DNA of 64,000 nucleotides from Tricholomella constricta (lineage: Eukaryota > Basidiomycota > Agaricomycetes > Agaricales > Lyophyllaceae). Below the pieces are notes generated by a model. That model did no database searches. It had not been told where the DNA came from and was given only the letters and a program-made list of their open reading frames with translations. Shown piece after piece: positions 10,556 to 21,804 of this stretch; the stretch's first letter is position 1, and each line of letters begins with the position of its first letter. Both the position numbers and the translations under genes were made by a program. The stretch covers positions 124,001-188,000 of the forward strand of contig JAACJP010000011.1 of assembly GCA_013368375.1 (NCBI GenBank). Direction: 5' to 3'.

Positions 10556-12628
10556 CTAATCATCCAAAATGTTGGCCGGAATGTGCGCAAATGAGGCGGC
10601 GGTGTATCGTCCGCGGGGTACTTGGACTGCAAGCTGCTCATTGAACTCATCGTCTGAAAACTGAAGTAAGCCTTCAAGCATTTCAATTGGCGGTCTGGCA
10701 TTACGACGAGCCCGCTGCCTGCGGCCAGTGCGCCGTGTAACCCTAAGTTGCCCCTCCTCACCTGAGTCCTTGGACAGTGAGAGGATGTCTGCCCCTTGCT
10801 CATCCGGGTCTTGCGCGCCCACCTCCGCGGGGCTGTCATCGTCTGAAAACTCGAGATCAGGGTCATGGAGATCTTCACTTTCCTCAACCCGATGGCCCGC
10901 GGAGCTGACTTCGTTGTCAGATGGCACATAATCTGGTGAGCCTGTGAGCTCAGACAGTAGAAATGATTAAGAATGCAATTTACCGCTCATCTCCGCGGAC
11001 CTGGGCTCAGCATCGGAAGGAACATAGTCCGGGGTTGGATAACGCGGTGCTATTTGGGTTCAAACAGTCAGAAAATATACAGAGACTGTAGAGGATGCAG
11101 CTTACCCGTCATCGCCGCGGGGTCCACCTCATCATCGGAAGGAATATACTCTCGGGTTGGATAACGCGGTGCTATTTGGGTTCAAACAGTCAGAAAATAT
11201 ATAGAGACTGTAGAGGATGCAGCTTACCCTTCATCTCCACGGGGTCCGCCTCATCATCGGAAGCAATATATTCCGGGGTTGGATAACGCGGTGCTATTTG
11301 GGTTCAAACAGTCAGAAAATATACAGAGACTGTAGAGGATGCAGCTTACCCATCATCTCCGCAGGGTCCGCCTCATCATCGGAAGCAATATACTCCGGGG
11401 TTGGATAACGGGGTGCTATTTCACAGTCAGGAAATATGAGGAAACATGCAAATCCAGTGCTTACCACCCGTTGCAATGATTGCCTCCAGATCTACAGGGC
11501 TGTCCGCGGCGGGGCCCGCGGCATCCGTGGCTAAGACATTGCTTTGGTAGTAACTCACATATTCCCCACCATCATCAGCTCGGAGCGGTGGCCTGCAAAA
11601 GTGGTCAGGATACTCAGAAGGCAGGAGTTCCCTGGGCCAGCGGACATCATCTCCGAGTGCATCATACCTGTCTGATGGACTGGGACTTGCACTGTGTGAG
11701 TCGGAGTCGACCCCCTTTGCCTTCCCTGATGGAAGATCCCCACCAAAGTCGGATCCCAGTGGCCCTGCAGTTGCCTGGGGGTCAAAGATTCTGAAGAGCT
11801 CCCGAGGAAGCATTTCTCCCCTCCCTTGCATATCCGCGGGTTTGATCTGATTGTCCGGGGAGATTTTCTCCGCGGCCCCCGCCTTTTGAGCTGTGATCTC
11901 CTCCTCCGCCTTTAGAGCCGAAGCCTCAAAGATGGTGTTGAAGGTTGCGGCACGGCGGGTGGACTCGAAGGCCTGTGCTTCTAAAATGGATGCAAAGCCT
12001 TGCACACGTGTCCGGCACTGCTGCAGGGCTTGCGGACTTGCTTGTGTCCGCGGGACCCAAAGCGGAGGTGCTTCCTTCCGCTGATGACGATGGAGGGCAA
12101 GGCATTCCTTCAGGGTAGAATGACTGAGCGGCTCCCGGGGCTCATTATCTTCATGCTCTAGCCACCAGTCACATGCATATTTTGTGACGGGTGCCGCGGG
12201 GTGTTCAAGCGGAAGGGCGGCGTCCAGAGCAAGGATCAGGGCATCCGAGAGCACCAGTGGGCCGTGAGATGTCTGTCCATAGAAGTGGCATGCAAGAAGT
12301 CAGAGGAGGTTTGGAACCTCACAGGGGGCCATCATGCTGGTTGCAGCACCTACATGGGCCAATGCAAAATCCTGTCACAAAAGAAACTGAGCTGCAATCT
12401 GATATTGATTTCACCGCGGGTACTTACAAGCTCCGCGGACAAGTGCTTCTGCATGGAAGCTCGAATTTTTGGATCATTCACTGCCGCATATTTGACCAGA
12501 GAGATATGCAACCTTGATTCGCAGTAAAAGAGGACCTCTTGCAAATGGATTGCGGCTCTGCCAAACGTCGGGAGTAAGAAATTTTCGGCATCTATGGACA
12601 AGAGCGCGGGAAACGTGGGGGAAGCCAT
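10556..12628 (-). pseudogene. Acidic KDZ companion gene of element B (one internal TGA)
   Basis: Homologue of 3332-4993. Proposed exons on the minus strand are 12628-12428, 12371-11465, 11415-11350, 11293-11228, 11171-11106, 11049-10984 and 10941-10556. They sum to 1758 nt (586 codons) in one frame, which supports the model. The N-terminus (IHLQEVLFYCESR) and C-terminus (ASFAHIPANIL) match element A. Four 66-nt exons each encode a 22-residue acidic module of the type PRYPTPEYIASDDEADPAEM. A TGA at 12300-12302 replaces an Arg codon seen in element A (CGA to TGA), so this copy is probably dead unless read through. Confidence 0.82.
10984..11471. repeat. 122-bp tandem exon-intron repeat inside the companion gene
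   Basis: Four units with an exact 122-bp period (exon starts at 11415, 11293, 11171 and 11049 on the minus strand). Each unit holds a complete 56-bp intron and a 66-nt exon, so amplification adds 22 residues without breaking the frame. The site equivalent to CCGCGG reads CCGCGG, CCGCGG, CCACGG and CCGCAG in successive units, showing decay from a shared site. Confidence 0.9.
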
Positions 12629-12890
12629 TGTGTTTGCCTTGGAGAGTCGATAAGAGATCGGATAAGGGGGAGAAAAGAGTAGTTGCCATAGTTACATAAT
12701 TGACAGTTGCTTTCCCACCATCATGTGATTTGACTGCACACGTGCATCCTGCAACATCCACGGACATCATTAGGCAAAGCACATCATGTTCAACGGGTCA
12801 TGTCATCCGCGGACTTGGTTGTTGTCACCCCGCGGACACAATCATTGATCATTCCATTCCATTCTGCACGGCATTGATGATCATTCCATT
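12629..12890. other. Spacer between transposase and companion gene of element B
   Basis: 262 bp, presumably the promoter of the companion gene on the minus strand. Contains two CCGCGG sites (near 12809 and 12831). A short repeat ATTGATCATTCCATTC-like block is present near 12844-12890. No coding signal was seen. Confidence 0.5.
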
Positions 12891-15800
12891 CTATGCAAGC
12901 AATGCTACATATGATTGATTTACTTCTTTAAATCGTTGCTCCGCCAACCAAGCAAGTTCCTTCCACATGGCTGTCTTCCGCCGTGCATATGCTGTCGGGC
13001 CCAGTTGTCCTGCAGCCGCGGCCTCCGCACCGCGCTCTATCCAGATCTGGGCCTGATGAAGGAAATATCGGGTGGTCCAAGTCATTTCATATTGAACAAG
13101 AGTGAATTCTTCTGTCCATCGATCCTTTTGTGCCCTTGCCCTCAAGAAATGAACACGTTGAACTATTGGTATCATGTCAGTAACAACTCCGCAGGGTTGA
13201 CGCCAAAGAACATACACTCCAGCACAGCCTCCGGACTATCTGTCGCTTGACCAGGTATTTGCCAAATCCAAGAAAGACTGGTACTTCGGATATCAGTTGA
13301 GCCCGGAGTGTTGGGATCCAGTATGGCGGTGCTCGATTTCACATGCTTCTTGTCAAGAATTTTGTACCTTTCCAGTGTGCCTTCATCTGCACCCAGACGG
13401 ACAAGCTTTGCTCTGCATTTGTCATACACCCGACAAAGGGTGGTGATTGTGTAATTGAGGGCGGTGATGTTACCCCGCGCGCGCGCGTCACCACACCCTT
13501 CCGCGGAGCAACTCGGATGACGTGTGAGTACAAAAATGATTTCTCCGCAATTGCATTGCGGAGGTTCTGCAGATGGCGCTCTGCTTGAACCTTGCGCAAT
13601 GCAAGCTCAAGTTTAGCCAGATGTGTCTCAGTTTCCCCAGCTGAGGATGGCAGGCAAATAGGTGTCTGCTCTGGTGGTAGGGGTCCGTCTGTTGCACTGA
13701 CAGGACGGGAGCGTGTTTGTGCTGGCACCGCGGCGTCTCCGGAGGGTGGCAGGTCCGCGGGGTTCTCGTCTAGGTTGTCAAAGGCTTCGACGTTCACTGG
13801 CACATCCTCCGCGGAGGCCGAAGGAATGAAGTTTATGCTCAGCTGTTTTGATGTGAACACATCAATTTGTGCACGTAGGCTTTGCCTTTCAGTTTCGACG
13901 GCCTTGCGGACATCTTCCCGCGGCTCGCGCACAAGTTGGCGGACTTTGTCTTGAAGGCCAATTCTAGATGGAAACTGTTCAGCTCCGGAAGACAAATAGA
14001 GATAAAATGTCTTACTGACGCTCCTCAAGATCAAGGCCTGATTGTATCCACTCCTCTTCAGCTGTTGAGTGTTGCACAGATCCATTGGAATCTCTCAGCT
14101 GCCCAATGTCCGCGGTGCGCGCTTTGAGGATGTCCATAGCCTTGACATCATGAACCCTCCTCCGCTCGGCCTCCTGGATCTCCGCCTCCCAAGTTGTGGT
14201 TTGTGTGCGGCTTATGCCTGAAGCGACACCTTTGAAATATTCTTGAGCAGTCTCCAACATCTCTGTCGCCTTTTCGTATGTCCGACACAATGTGACCGCT
14301 ACTCCGCGGCCGCGGACATGGTCAGTTATCATAACGGAATAGATGAAATTTTACTAACGCATCTGCAGGAGTTTCTTCCAGTTAGAATCATTCATATGAT
14401 CGTCCAGGATCTCCGCTCGGTGTGCCAATGTTGCGGTTCTGGTCATTGGTGACACAGTGTTCAACACGGCCCACAAACTCTCCAGAATTTCACCCGCAAC
14501 TATAGCAGCGCCTGGAATGAATGAAGTTGCAAAGCGGTTAAAGCAATCATCTTTGTGACCGTGAACATGGAGTAGTCCGATGGCCTGAGCAATAGTCATT
14601 CCTGGGGGGAGTAGGTGGCCGATGCGCTTCAGAAAGTGTACCATGTATTGGCAGGCAATATCATAGATCAATAACACCTGGTCAATGTCTTCCACATTTG
14701 TTGTTTTAAGCGCCTGGAGGAATGCCCAGTCCACATTCTTTTGCTGCTCACCCGCGTGGAGGTCCGACAGACTGTTGGGGGCAAAACAACCATGCCGCGC
14801 ACATGCAATGGCTACAATTCCTTTAACATCACAGGCTTTGGACACAAGCATTGCCTGCTCAACAGCGCGGAACTGATTCTCGCAAGGGGCTTTCTAAAAT
14901 ACAGGTTAGCACAGAACGCCGCGGGGTTGATGAACCCCGCGGACTACGCCGCGGAGGTGATCGGACTTGACTCACTGTCATCACATTGAATGCTTCCTTC
15001 AGGAACTCATTATAATTGGCCCGGTTAGCCATCATACCTGACCCTTCCGACAGCCAAACATCCATGGCATTGTTCTTTTGGCGAACATGATCCGCTTTGA
15101 AATTGCCATCTGCGACAAAAGACCTCATGTATACTTTTCTGCATATAATGTTAATAACAATGATCAATCGTCACCAAATGCACTCACTTATTTGGGTCCG
15201 CGGACCACCCCGCGGGGAGATTGACACCTGGCTGTGGACATGTGGGACAAAAAATGGCGAGCTCCCCTGCAGTGGTCTGCATTGGATCTCTGTTATTGCT
15301 GCCAAATCCACCCCATTTGAGCTTCTTCAGCCATCTCCATGAACGCGAGAGCCGGCGGAGTTCGCGATAAAAGTTGTCGATGTCTGCGGAGCTCGTTGCT
15401 GCAGCGGTAGTCCGGCTGAGTTTGTGCCAATACTGAAATGCAGATGCCTTGCATTCCAGGTTCGCAAGACGATAATCATCGAGGACTGCAGTGGTGAAGA
15501 GCGTATTGTATCGTGTGAAGCTAGCAGGCACCAATCGTTTGTGCATCAGGTCTGTATTGACCTGGCTGACTCCGCGGCATGAACAGAAGACAAGTGGAAT
15601 GTAGTGAATTCCATTGACATGTACAATGCGCACATAACGATTGTTGAATGCGTCGTGCCGTGGCATTCTCGCCGGAAGGTCATCATCAACACCAGTGTCA
15701 TCGTCATCTTCCTCGTCCACTTCGACTTCAACTGTGTCCAGATTAGACCCTGCCTCAGCAATCGGATGAAATTCTGGCTGTTGACCATAAGCACGGCTCA

Positions 15801-16601
15801 AGCGCGCCATATAATCATTGTCCGCTGCATCATAGGAAGTCTGATCAGTCATGTCCGCGGGGTCCGCGGGGTCGTTTCGCTGCTCTGTGCAGTGGTTCTT
15901 CTGTTCTTCATCGTCGTATTTCACCTGGTAATTCTCCAACTGCTCCTGTTGTAGCTGTAGTGTATCACAGAGTGCTTTCTCGGAGGAGTGGTGGGGGACC
16001 AGCAAGTAGGTACCAACCTCCTGCAGCTGAGCTGCCTGGAAGTATTGACCTGTCCAGAACTCAATGCGATGGAGAGGATTGTCCCTGTGAGTTGTCCGCA
16101 TGCAACCCCGGCAGAGTATCCTGTCACTGAGACAGTCTCGACAACGCCAACGTCCATAGTTGCCCTTGGGACAATCAGAACATTGAGTTTGATTCTCAAT
16201 GTACTCTCTCCCAAGTAGTCCCTCCAACAGTTCTGGAACGTGGTTCACAAATTCTTGAAGGTAATCACCTTGTGTCTGTGCTGTGATTCAGTTACATGTA
16301 CACACTACTTCAAAGAACAATTCACCTTGCCCCGTTTGGGGGCCACCTCATCAGTGGTGTCATTCAGGTCTGCTGAGTGAATGTCCGAATGCTCAAAGGG
16401 TTGGACATGGGTCTGCACACCCTGAGGGACAGATGTAGCAGGGTCCGGTGACCTCTTGCGCAAGGGGACACTCCTGGATTCCACGATGTCACCCCTCTGG
16501 GTATGCCTGACTGTTGTCTCGACATCCATGGCATATGAGCGAGAACTTTCCTTAAGGACTTCATCCTTCTTGCGACGTGTGCGCTTTACTGCACGCAACA
16601 T
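12891..16601 (-). pseudogene. KDZ transposase of element B with CxC2 cysteine cluster (one frameshift)
   Basis: Proposed exons on the minus strand are 16601-16326, 16275-15188, 15138-14976, 14893-14359, 14298-14016, 13963-13216 and 13162-12891. They sum to 3365 nt, two more than a multiple of three. The surplus is explained by a (CG)6 run at 13476-13487, where the frame shifts by one dinucleotide relative to element A. The N-terminal part carries the cysteine-rich CxC2-type cluster (CSDCPKGNYGRWRCRDC, then CRGC). The KDZ triad is present: Asp of VADGNF, Asp of YDIACQY, Glu of GEILESLW. Apart from the frameshift the protein would be about 1,120 aa. It is likely inactive in this copy unless the shift is corrected by slippage. 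Confidence 0.88.
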
Positions 16602-16857
16602 GGTGGGTAAGGATGAGATCTGATTTGGTGGAAAAATCAGAACCTGTCTACTGATGTATCACTGATTACTCTCGGACATGTCCTCATGGTTGTGCAAAGG
16701 TCAGCTGCACTCATAATCGGGGCCATTGATGTACCCGTGCCTCATATTACCCAAACTGGAAACTTCCTTGCCAAATGCGGGTACTGTGGGACAACTGTCA
16801 AGCGTGGAGTTCAACACTTTTAGACCCAAATAGGAAATTTTGTAACGGAGCTCCACC
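16602..16857. promoter_or_regulatory. Divergent promoter region between transposase and gene 3
   Basis: 256 bp separate the divergent start codons of the transposase (minus) and the gene at 16858 (plus). There is no exact CCGCGG in this gap, unlike most other parts of the element, although TTCCGG-like and CGGACA half-sites occur. A shared bidirectional promoter is inferred from geometry only. Confidence 0.45.
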
Positions 16858-19131
16858 ATGTCCGAAAATATTTTCACACCGGAAACAGTCACACATGCCC
16901 CCGCGGCCCTGAAGAAGACAAGTAAGGGGCCCCGTTACCCGGCTGACGAGCGCGCCGTCCTCAACAAGTACCGAGAGGAGTACCGGTCAGAGTCGGACCA
17001 GAAAAAAAGGGCGGCCATTTTCAAGGACAAAGTCTTGGTTGATATTTATAACTTCTGGAAGGCAAAGGGAACAGAGCCCAAGACCGCAAAGAAGTCTGCA
17101 TCAGCTACCATGGTCCGTCAGGCTAGAGTGTGTATCTCTGTGTCATCACACTGATCAGCATACAGAAACTGGCAGATTGGGTGAGGAACAACTGGAGGCC
17201 CTACCCAGCATATAACCAGTCATCGGGTAATTTGAAAGTTACTGTGCGCCAGGTAGTCAATCGGACAATGCGCGGCTTGATTACCGAAGAGTTGAAAGAG
17301 ATACTGGAGGAGGTCGATGAATCTCCCACCGCGGCCTTCCAGCAACACAACAAGGCTTTGGCACGGGTGATGAACAAACTCACTCCGCAACAACTCCAGG
17401 AGGCAGAGGCCACTGCCCGTGAGTGGAGCACCAAGGGCTTTCCTGCTGAGGAGCAGCGCAAGTGAGTGACTCCGCGGGGTCCGCGGACATCTCGGAGTTG
17501 ATACCTTCTTATCTCAGGAATGCGGATAAGCGGGGCTTTCAACGAGTGGAGAATGAGGATGCCAACAGGTGGCGAGAGATGGGCATGCTGTCCCTTACCT
17601 TTGTGGTATGGAGAGGGCAAGATGGGCAACTGAGTGTCCGGTCGTGAGTTGTTCATCGACTCCGCGGGCTTGTGCTGATGTCCGCCGCGGAGCAGTCATG
17701 ACAGCATTGCAGCAAATGCAGGAGCAATCAGCAAAACTTTCATTGATACCTTTCCGCACATGGTAAAGGACTTCAAAAGAAAGCTTATGGACTATGTCCT
17801 TTCACTCCAAGAATCCATTGCACCAGACCCCCTGCATCAGACTGATACAGTAATTCAGCCACGTCCAGATCTACAGCTGGATCAACAAAATGATGGTTTT
17901 CCAATTCTACCGGAGTTGGTAGAAGGTGTGCAACAGAGCAAAGATGACCTTGAGCTTCTGGTCCGCGCATTCCTGAAACATCATTACAGTACGTGATAAT
18001 TCTTTGATATCATATCAGACCTATCCTAATTTCCTTACAGAACTAGCATCGGGACACCTCTACTCATCCCCTCCATTCACTTCCATCAAAGCGGACAATA
18101 GAATGTTCATCCCCGCGGAGTACGTTCCCACGGACATCCAAATTCAAGACCCACGGAACCTCCGACTACATGAACTCCGGGAGTTGCTCGACTTCTGGCG
18201 AAAGCGCCAGAAGAGGCTTGGACCCTCAGAGACCTTTCGCTGGTCCAGTTACTTGAACAAGAAAAAGGAGAGAACGGAGGCGGTCTACGGGGCGCGCAAG
18301 GACGAGGAAGCTTTGGCTGCCGCGGCAGCAGCAAAGAAAGCAAGGCGGAAGAGGGGCAAAAAAAAAGCACCAGCTCTGGACCCCTTAGAAAGCCTTATTC
18401 CAATGTCGGACCTGGAAGGCAGTGACGGCGAACACAGCAGTCCAGCACCAGATGAAAACCAACATCCGACACCCCTGAGATTCAATCCATTACCGGATAA
18501 CGAACCCCGCGGACCACCCGATGAACTCGCAGAGCACTATCAGAATCAATCACAAGATAATGACCCTCACGGACTACCCAACAGACCCCGCGGAGCACCC
18601 ATCAAACCCCGCGGAGCACCCAACGAACCCTGCGGAGCACCCAACGAATCCAACGAACCTGGAGAACAGACTGACGAATATGGTCCCCATGACCGTCTTG
18701 AACCAGACCCCATGACTAATCAAAGCCTGGTCAGAATTGACGAAGCAACAATGCACCGCTTGAATGCCCGCGGACTTCCGACACAGGCACCCATCAATGG
18801 GCCTGGTGAAGGGCTGCCAGAGTACATGGTGCTGGCAACTGCAATGCAGCTCCTCAACGAGGTAACTCCGCCGCCCAACACTCCTACTCCCTCTCTGCCG
18901 AATACACCAACTCCGCCCACACCTCCGGTTACACGCAAGCGCAAGCAGGTTGAAGGACAGATGACTAAGCGAAAGAAATCAAAGCAGGATTTACTGCTTG
19001 CGGAGGCCGCGGACTTTGGTGTCAGTACCACCAGGGGTAGCCGCACACGCAATCAAACCATGACCCGAGCTGCAACATCCAAGTCCGCGGGGCCTAGCAA
19101 CAGGTCTAAAAGAAGCACAAGGCGCCGCTAG
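16858..19131 (+). CDS. Element B gene 3: unknown, basic C-terminus
   Basis: Proposed exons 16858-17127, 17166-17461, 17518-17643, 17696-17988 and 18041-19131 sum to 2076 nt (691 aa) in frame with GT-AG junctions. No family is recognised. Residues 1-95 form a charged helical region (PADERAVLNKYREEYRSE), then a conserved-looking WV-NNWRP segment follows. The middle is Pro- and Asp-rich, with 21-bp tandem repeats at about 18585-18650 giving PRGAPxxP units, each built on CCCCGCGGAGCACCC. The last 70 residues are strongly basic (KRKKSK, KRSTRRR), suggesting nuclear import. CCGCGG lies in exons and in introns 2 and 3. It could bind DNA or chromatin, but nothing in the sequence proves this. Confidence 0.8.
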
Positions 19132-19345
19132 TTTACTGTTTTCTCATCAGTTATAATTGTTGACAGCTCATTGGTAATTCATTGATCACAATGTTCAAAA
19201 AAATTGTTTTATTGTATATACTTTTCAATAATGTGGCAGTATATACACTACAAGTTGCTAGTGCTTTGCTATCATACATATTTGTTCAGTAAAGAAAACA
19301 GATATTTGAAGGAAGTCCGCGGGGTGTTCGGAAAGTCCAAGCCAC
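19132..19345. other. Convergent 3' region between genes 3 and 4
   Basis: 214 bp, AT-rich, between the stop codons of two convergent genes. It probably holds both polyadenylation regions. One CCGCGG sits at about 19317. No gene seen. Confidence 0.5.
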
Positions 19346-21599
19346 CTAGGCTGAATTGTGCTTTTTGGAAGGCCCTCCACCCTCATCCGCCGCCTTGCGT
19401 TTTGTGCCTCGCGAACCTTCCTCTGGAGCAGGTGACCCCTCAGGACTGAGCCGCGGAGACGGAGTGGCAGGGCCCGCGGGGCCCGCGGATCCTTGTGGGG
19501 TGGGCGGAGTCACCTGGAGGGTGGGTCCAGCTGGGGTCGACGCAGGCACAGTCGGGCTCCAGGCCGGTGGTGAAGGGGTGGCGAGAGCGGGGGTGGGCAC
19601 AGGGGTGGTGGGCACAGGGGTGGCTGGAGGTGGAGGTGGAGGGGTGGCTGGAGGTGGAGGGGTGGTGGGCAAGGGGGGCAGAGGGGTGGAGGGAGGCGGA
19701 GTTCCCTCAGCCGCTGACTGGGGTGAAGACGGAGGCAAAGGCGGATCTTGAGCGGACTCTGCGGGCCTGCGCGGAGGAGGCGGAGTTGCTTGCGGAGGTG
19801 CTTGCAAATCCATGTTCTCTATGTTGAGGGCGGCCATGTCCGCAAACAGCTCCGCGGCCAGCTCCGTGGGAAGAGGTGCTTGCACCTCTAGCATCCGCAC
19901 ACGCTTCTGCAGGCCCTGCACCTCGACTCCCTGACGCTGCGCCTCACCCAATACCTCCCTCCCTGCCAACTCCAGCTCCCGCTGTGCAAGTACAAGCTCT
20001 GCAGCCCTAAGGTTGATGAGCTCGCACTGCATTGACCGCCTCTTGTCCCGCTTCAGCACCAATTGCACGCTGACCTCCAGGTCTGACATCCGCTCCCGCA
20101 AAGTGGTATTTTCTGCGGTCAAGGTCGCAAGCCTGGTCAGGATCGCCGCGGGGTCAAAGTCCGCGGGGAGCGCGGCAGCGGACGGGAAGTGGGTGGCTAC
20201 AATGGTCTTCTTTAGCAAAGTGATGAAGAGAAGAAAAAAGACTTACAAGGCCTCGCGGGGTTGAAGTCCGCGGAGGGCGCGGCAGCGGACCTGGGGTGAG
20301 TGGCTACAAGTATATTTATTAGCAAAGTGATAAAAAAATGGATGGGAACTTACAGGGACCCGCGATGTTCTCCTTTGCCCGCTTGACCTTCGTTGGCTTT
20401 GGCCCCTTCCTCGGAATGCCTGGTGAGAAAACACAACTCTGCTTTGCAAACTTGCATGGAAAGCAGGCTGTTGCCTTCCCACCCTGTATCCTGCACGCGA
20501 GATTCCTCATTGTGCATTGTACACAGGCGGGGTCATAGTTTCCGTGGTCGACCGCGGACATCGCTCGGAATTCGTTGTCGCTGTCGTCCCGGTCCAAGTC
20601 CTGGAACGACTGCACCACCTTGCCCTTTCCCTTGTCTGCGGCGGAAGGCAAGGGGTCCGCCGCGCGGATACGGTGCTGTTCTGTTGTGTTGGGAAAGATC
20701 AGTGTCAGACTAGGTAATGCAAAAATGAAAAACTCACCGGGTTGAACGCCCGCGGCCTTGACCCCCGCGGACCCATCCACTTCCCTCTGCTTTCCCTTCT
20801 CCTTTCTTCTCCTCTCTGCCTTCTCCGCCCTCTCCTTCTCCGCCTTCAACGCCACGGCCCTCGCTTCCGCTTCCACAGCCCTCACCTCTGTGGCCCTTGC
20901 CTCCGCCTCTCTCTCTTTGGCAGCCCTCCTCCGGGCGGCCTTCTCTGCTCTCGCTCTCTCCATCTCCTCCCTCTCCCTCTTCTCCTTTTCCTCCCTCTCT
21001 ATTTCTTCCTCTAACCTCTGCTCCTCAGCCCATTTGGCCTTCCTCTTCTCCCGCCTTGCCTCCGCGGCCTTCATCTCCTCTGCCATTTCCGCGGCCTTTC
21101 TCCTTGCCAGTTCCATCGCCCGTTTCCTTGCCTCCTCGGCCTCCGCGACCCTTGCTGCCCACTCTGTGGCGGCCCTTGACGACTCCGCCTCCGCGGCACT
21201 CGCTGCCGGCTCCGCGGCACCCGCTGCTGACCCCGCGGCACCTGCTGCCGGCCCCGCGGACCCCGTTGTCTGCTGTTGGCCCTGGTGAGCACGCACAATG
21301 TCCAGAAGTTTACCCATTAGCTCCTTCGTGTTTTCCCCATGCGAGATGTCCTGGATTAGCCGGATTGTGGCAGCAAGGAGGGAGGCGTGCCTGGCCCGCA
21401 TAACCTCCGGGGTGGTGCTGGCCTTGACCCGCGGCCATAACTTTTTCTTATTTTCTAATGGTCAGTGATTGGTTAAGATAGAGAAAAAAAAATGTACCGC
21501 TGTTTTTTTGTACAGCGCAGTCAGCGCCGGGACATCGCCGTTTTCGACGGCCTTGACAATGTCGTTGTCGATCGCGTTCAGAGCCGTGATGTCGGACAT
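19346..21599 (-). CDS. Element B gene 4: Zn2Cys6-type zinc cluster and coiled-coil protein
   Basis: Proposed exons on the minus strand are 21599-21498, 21440-20738, 20680-20354, 20303-20247 and 20196-19346, in sum 2040 nt (679 aa), exactly in frame. Domains in order: Ala-rich segment, a long charged coiled coil rich in Glu, Arg and Lys (about residues 100-245), a six-cysteine cluster at about residues 321-351 with spacing C-x2-C-x6-C-x9-C-x2-C-x6-C, a basic linker (PRKGPKPTKVKRAKE), a second heptad-like region (about 400-470), a Pro-rich tail and a C-terminal KRK motif. The spacing fits the fungal Zn2Cys6 DNA-binding domain, whose dimers bind paired CGG triplets. Basic residues are sparse in the first half of the cluster, so DNA binding is inference. 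Exon 4 is a duplicate of the start of exon 5 together with its intron. It is a strong candidate reader of the CCGCGG sites. Confidence 0.85.
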
Positions 21600-21804
21600 T
21601 TTGATGCGCGGAGGGCGGTGTTGCGGACTTAGATTTGGGAGTGGTGGCGGGCAGATATGGGAGGGCAGAAGAGTTCCGCAGGAGTTGAAAATTCTCAACA
21701 TGGTCACGTGCAACATCCAATTATATCTCTCTTACTAATTGTTCCCCGTTGTTCCAAAAGATTCTTATCACGTGCTCTGATTGAAGATCAACCAGACCAT
21801 AAAG
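21600..21804. promoter_or_regulatory. Divergent promoter region between genes 4 and 5
   Basis: 205 bp separate the start codons of gene 4 (minus) and gene 5 (plus). No exact CCGCGG is present. A CACGTG-like TCACGTG occurs twice (near 21703 and 21768). Bidirectional promoter function is inferred from gene arrangement. Confidence 0.4.

Noticed and set aside
20742..21288. Leu/Ser/Ala-rich plus-strand frames opposite gene 4
   Set aside because: Mirror of the Glu/Arg/Lys/Ala coiled-coil codons on the minus strand, where the five-exon model is exactly in frame.
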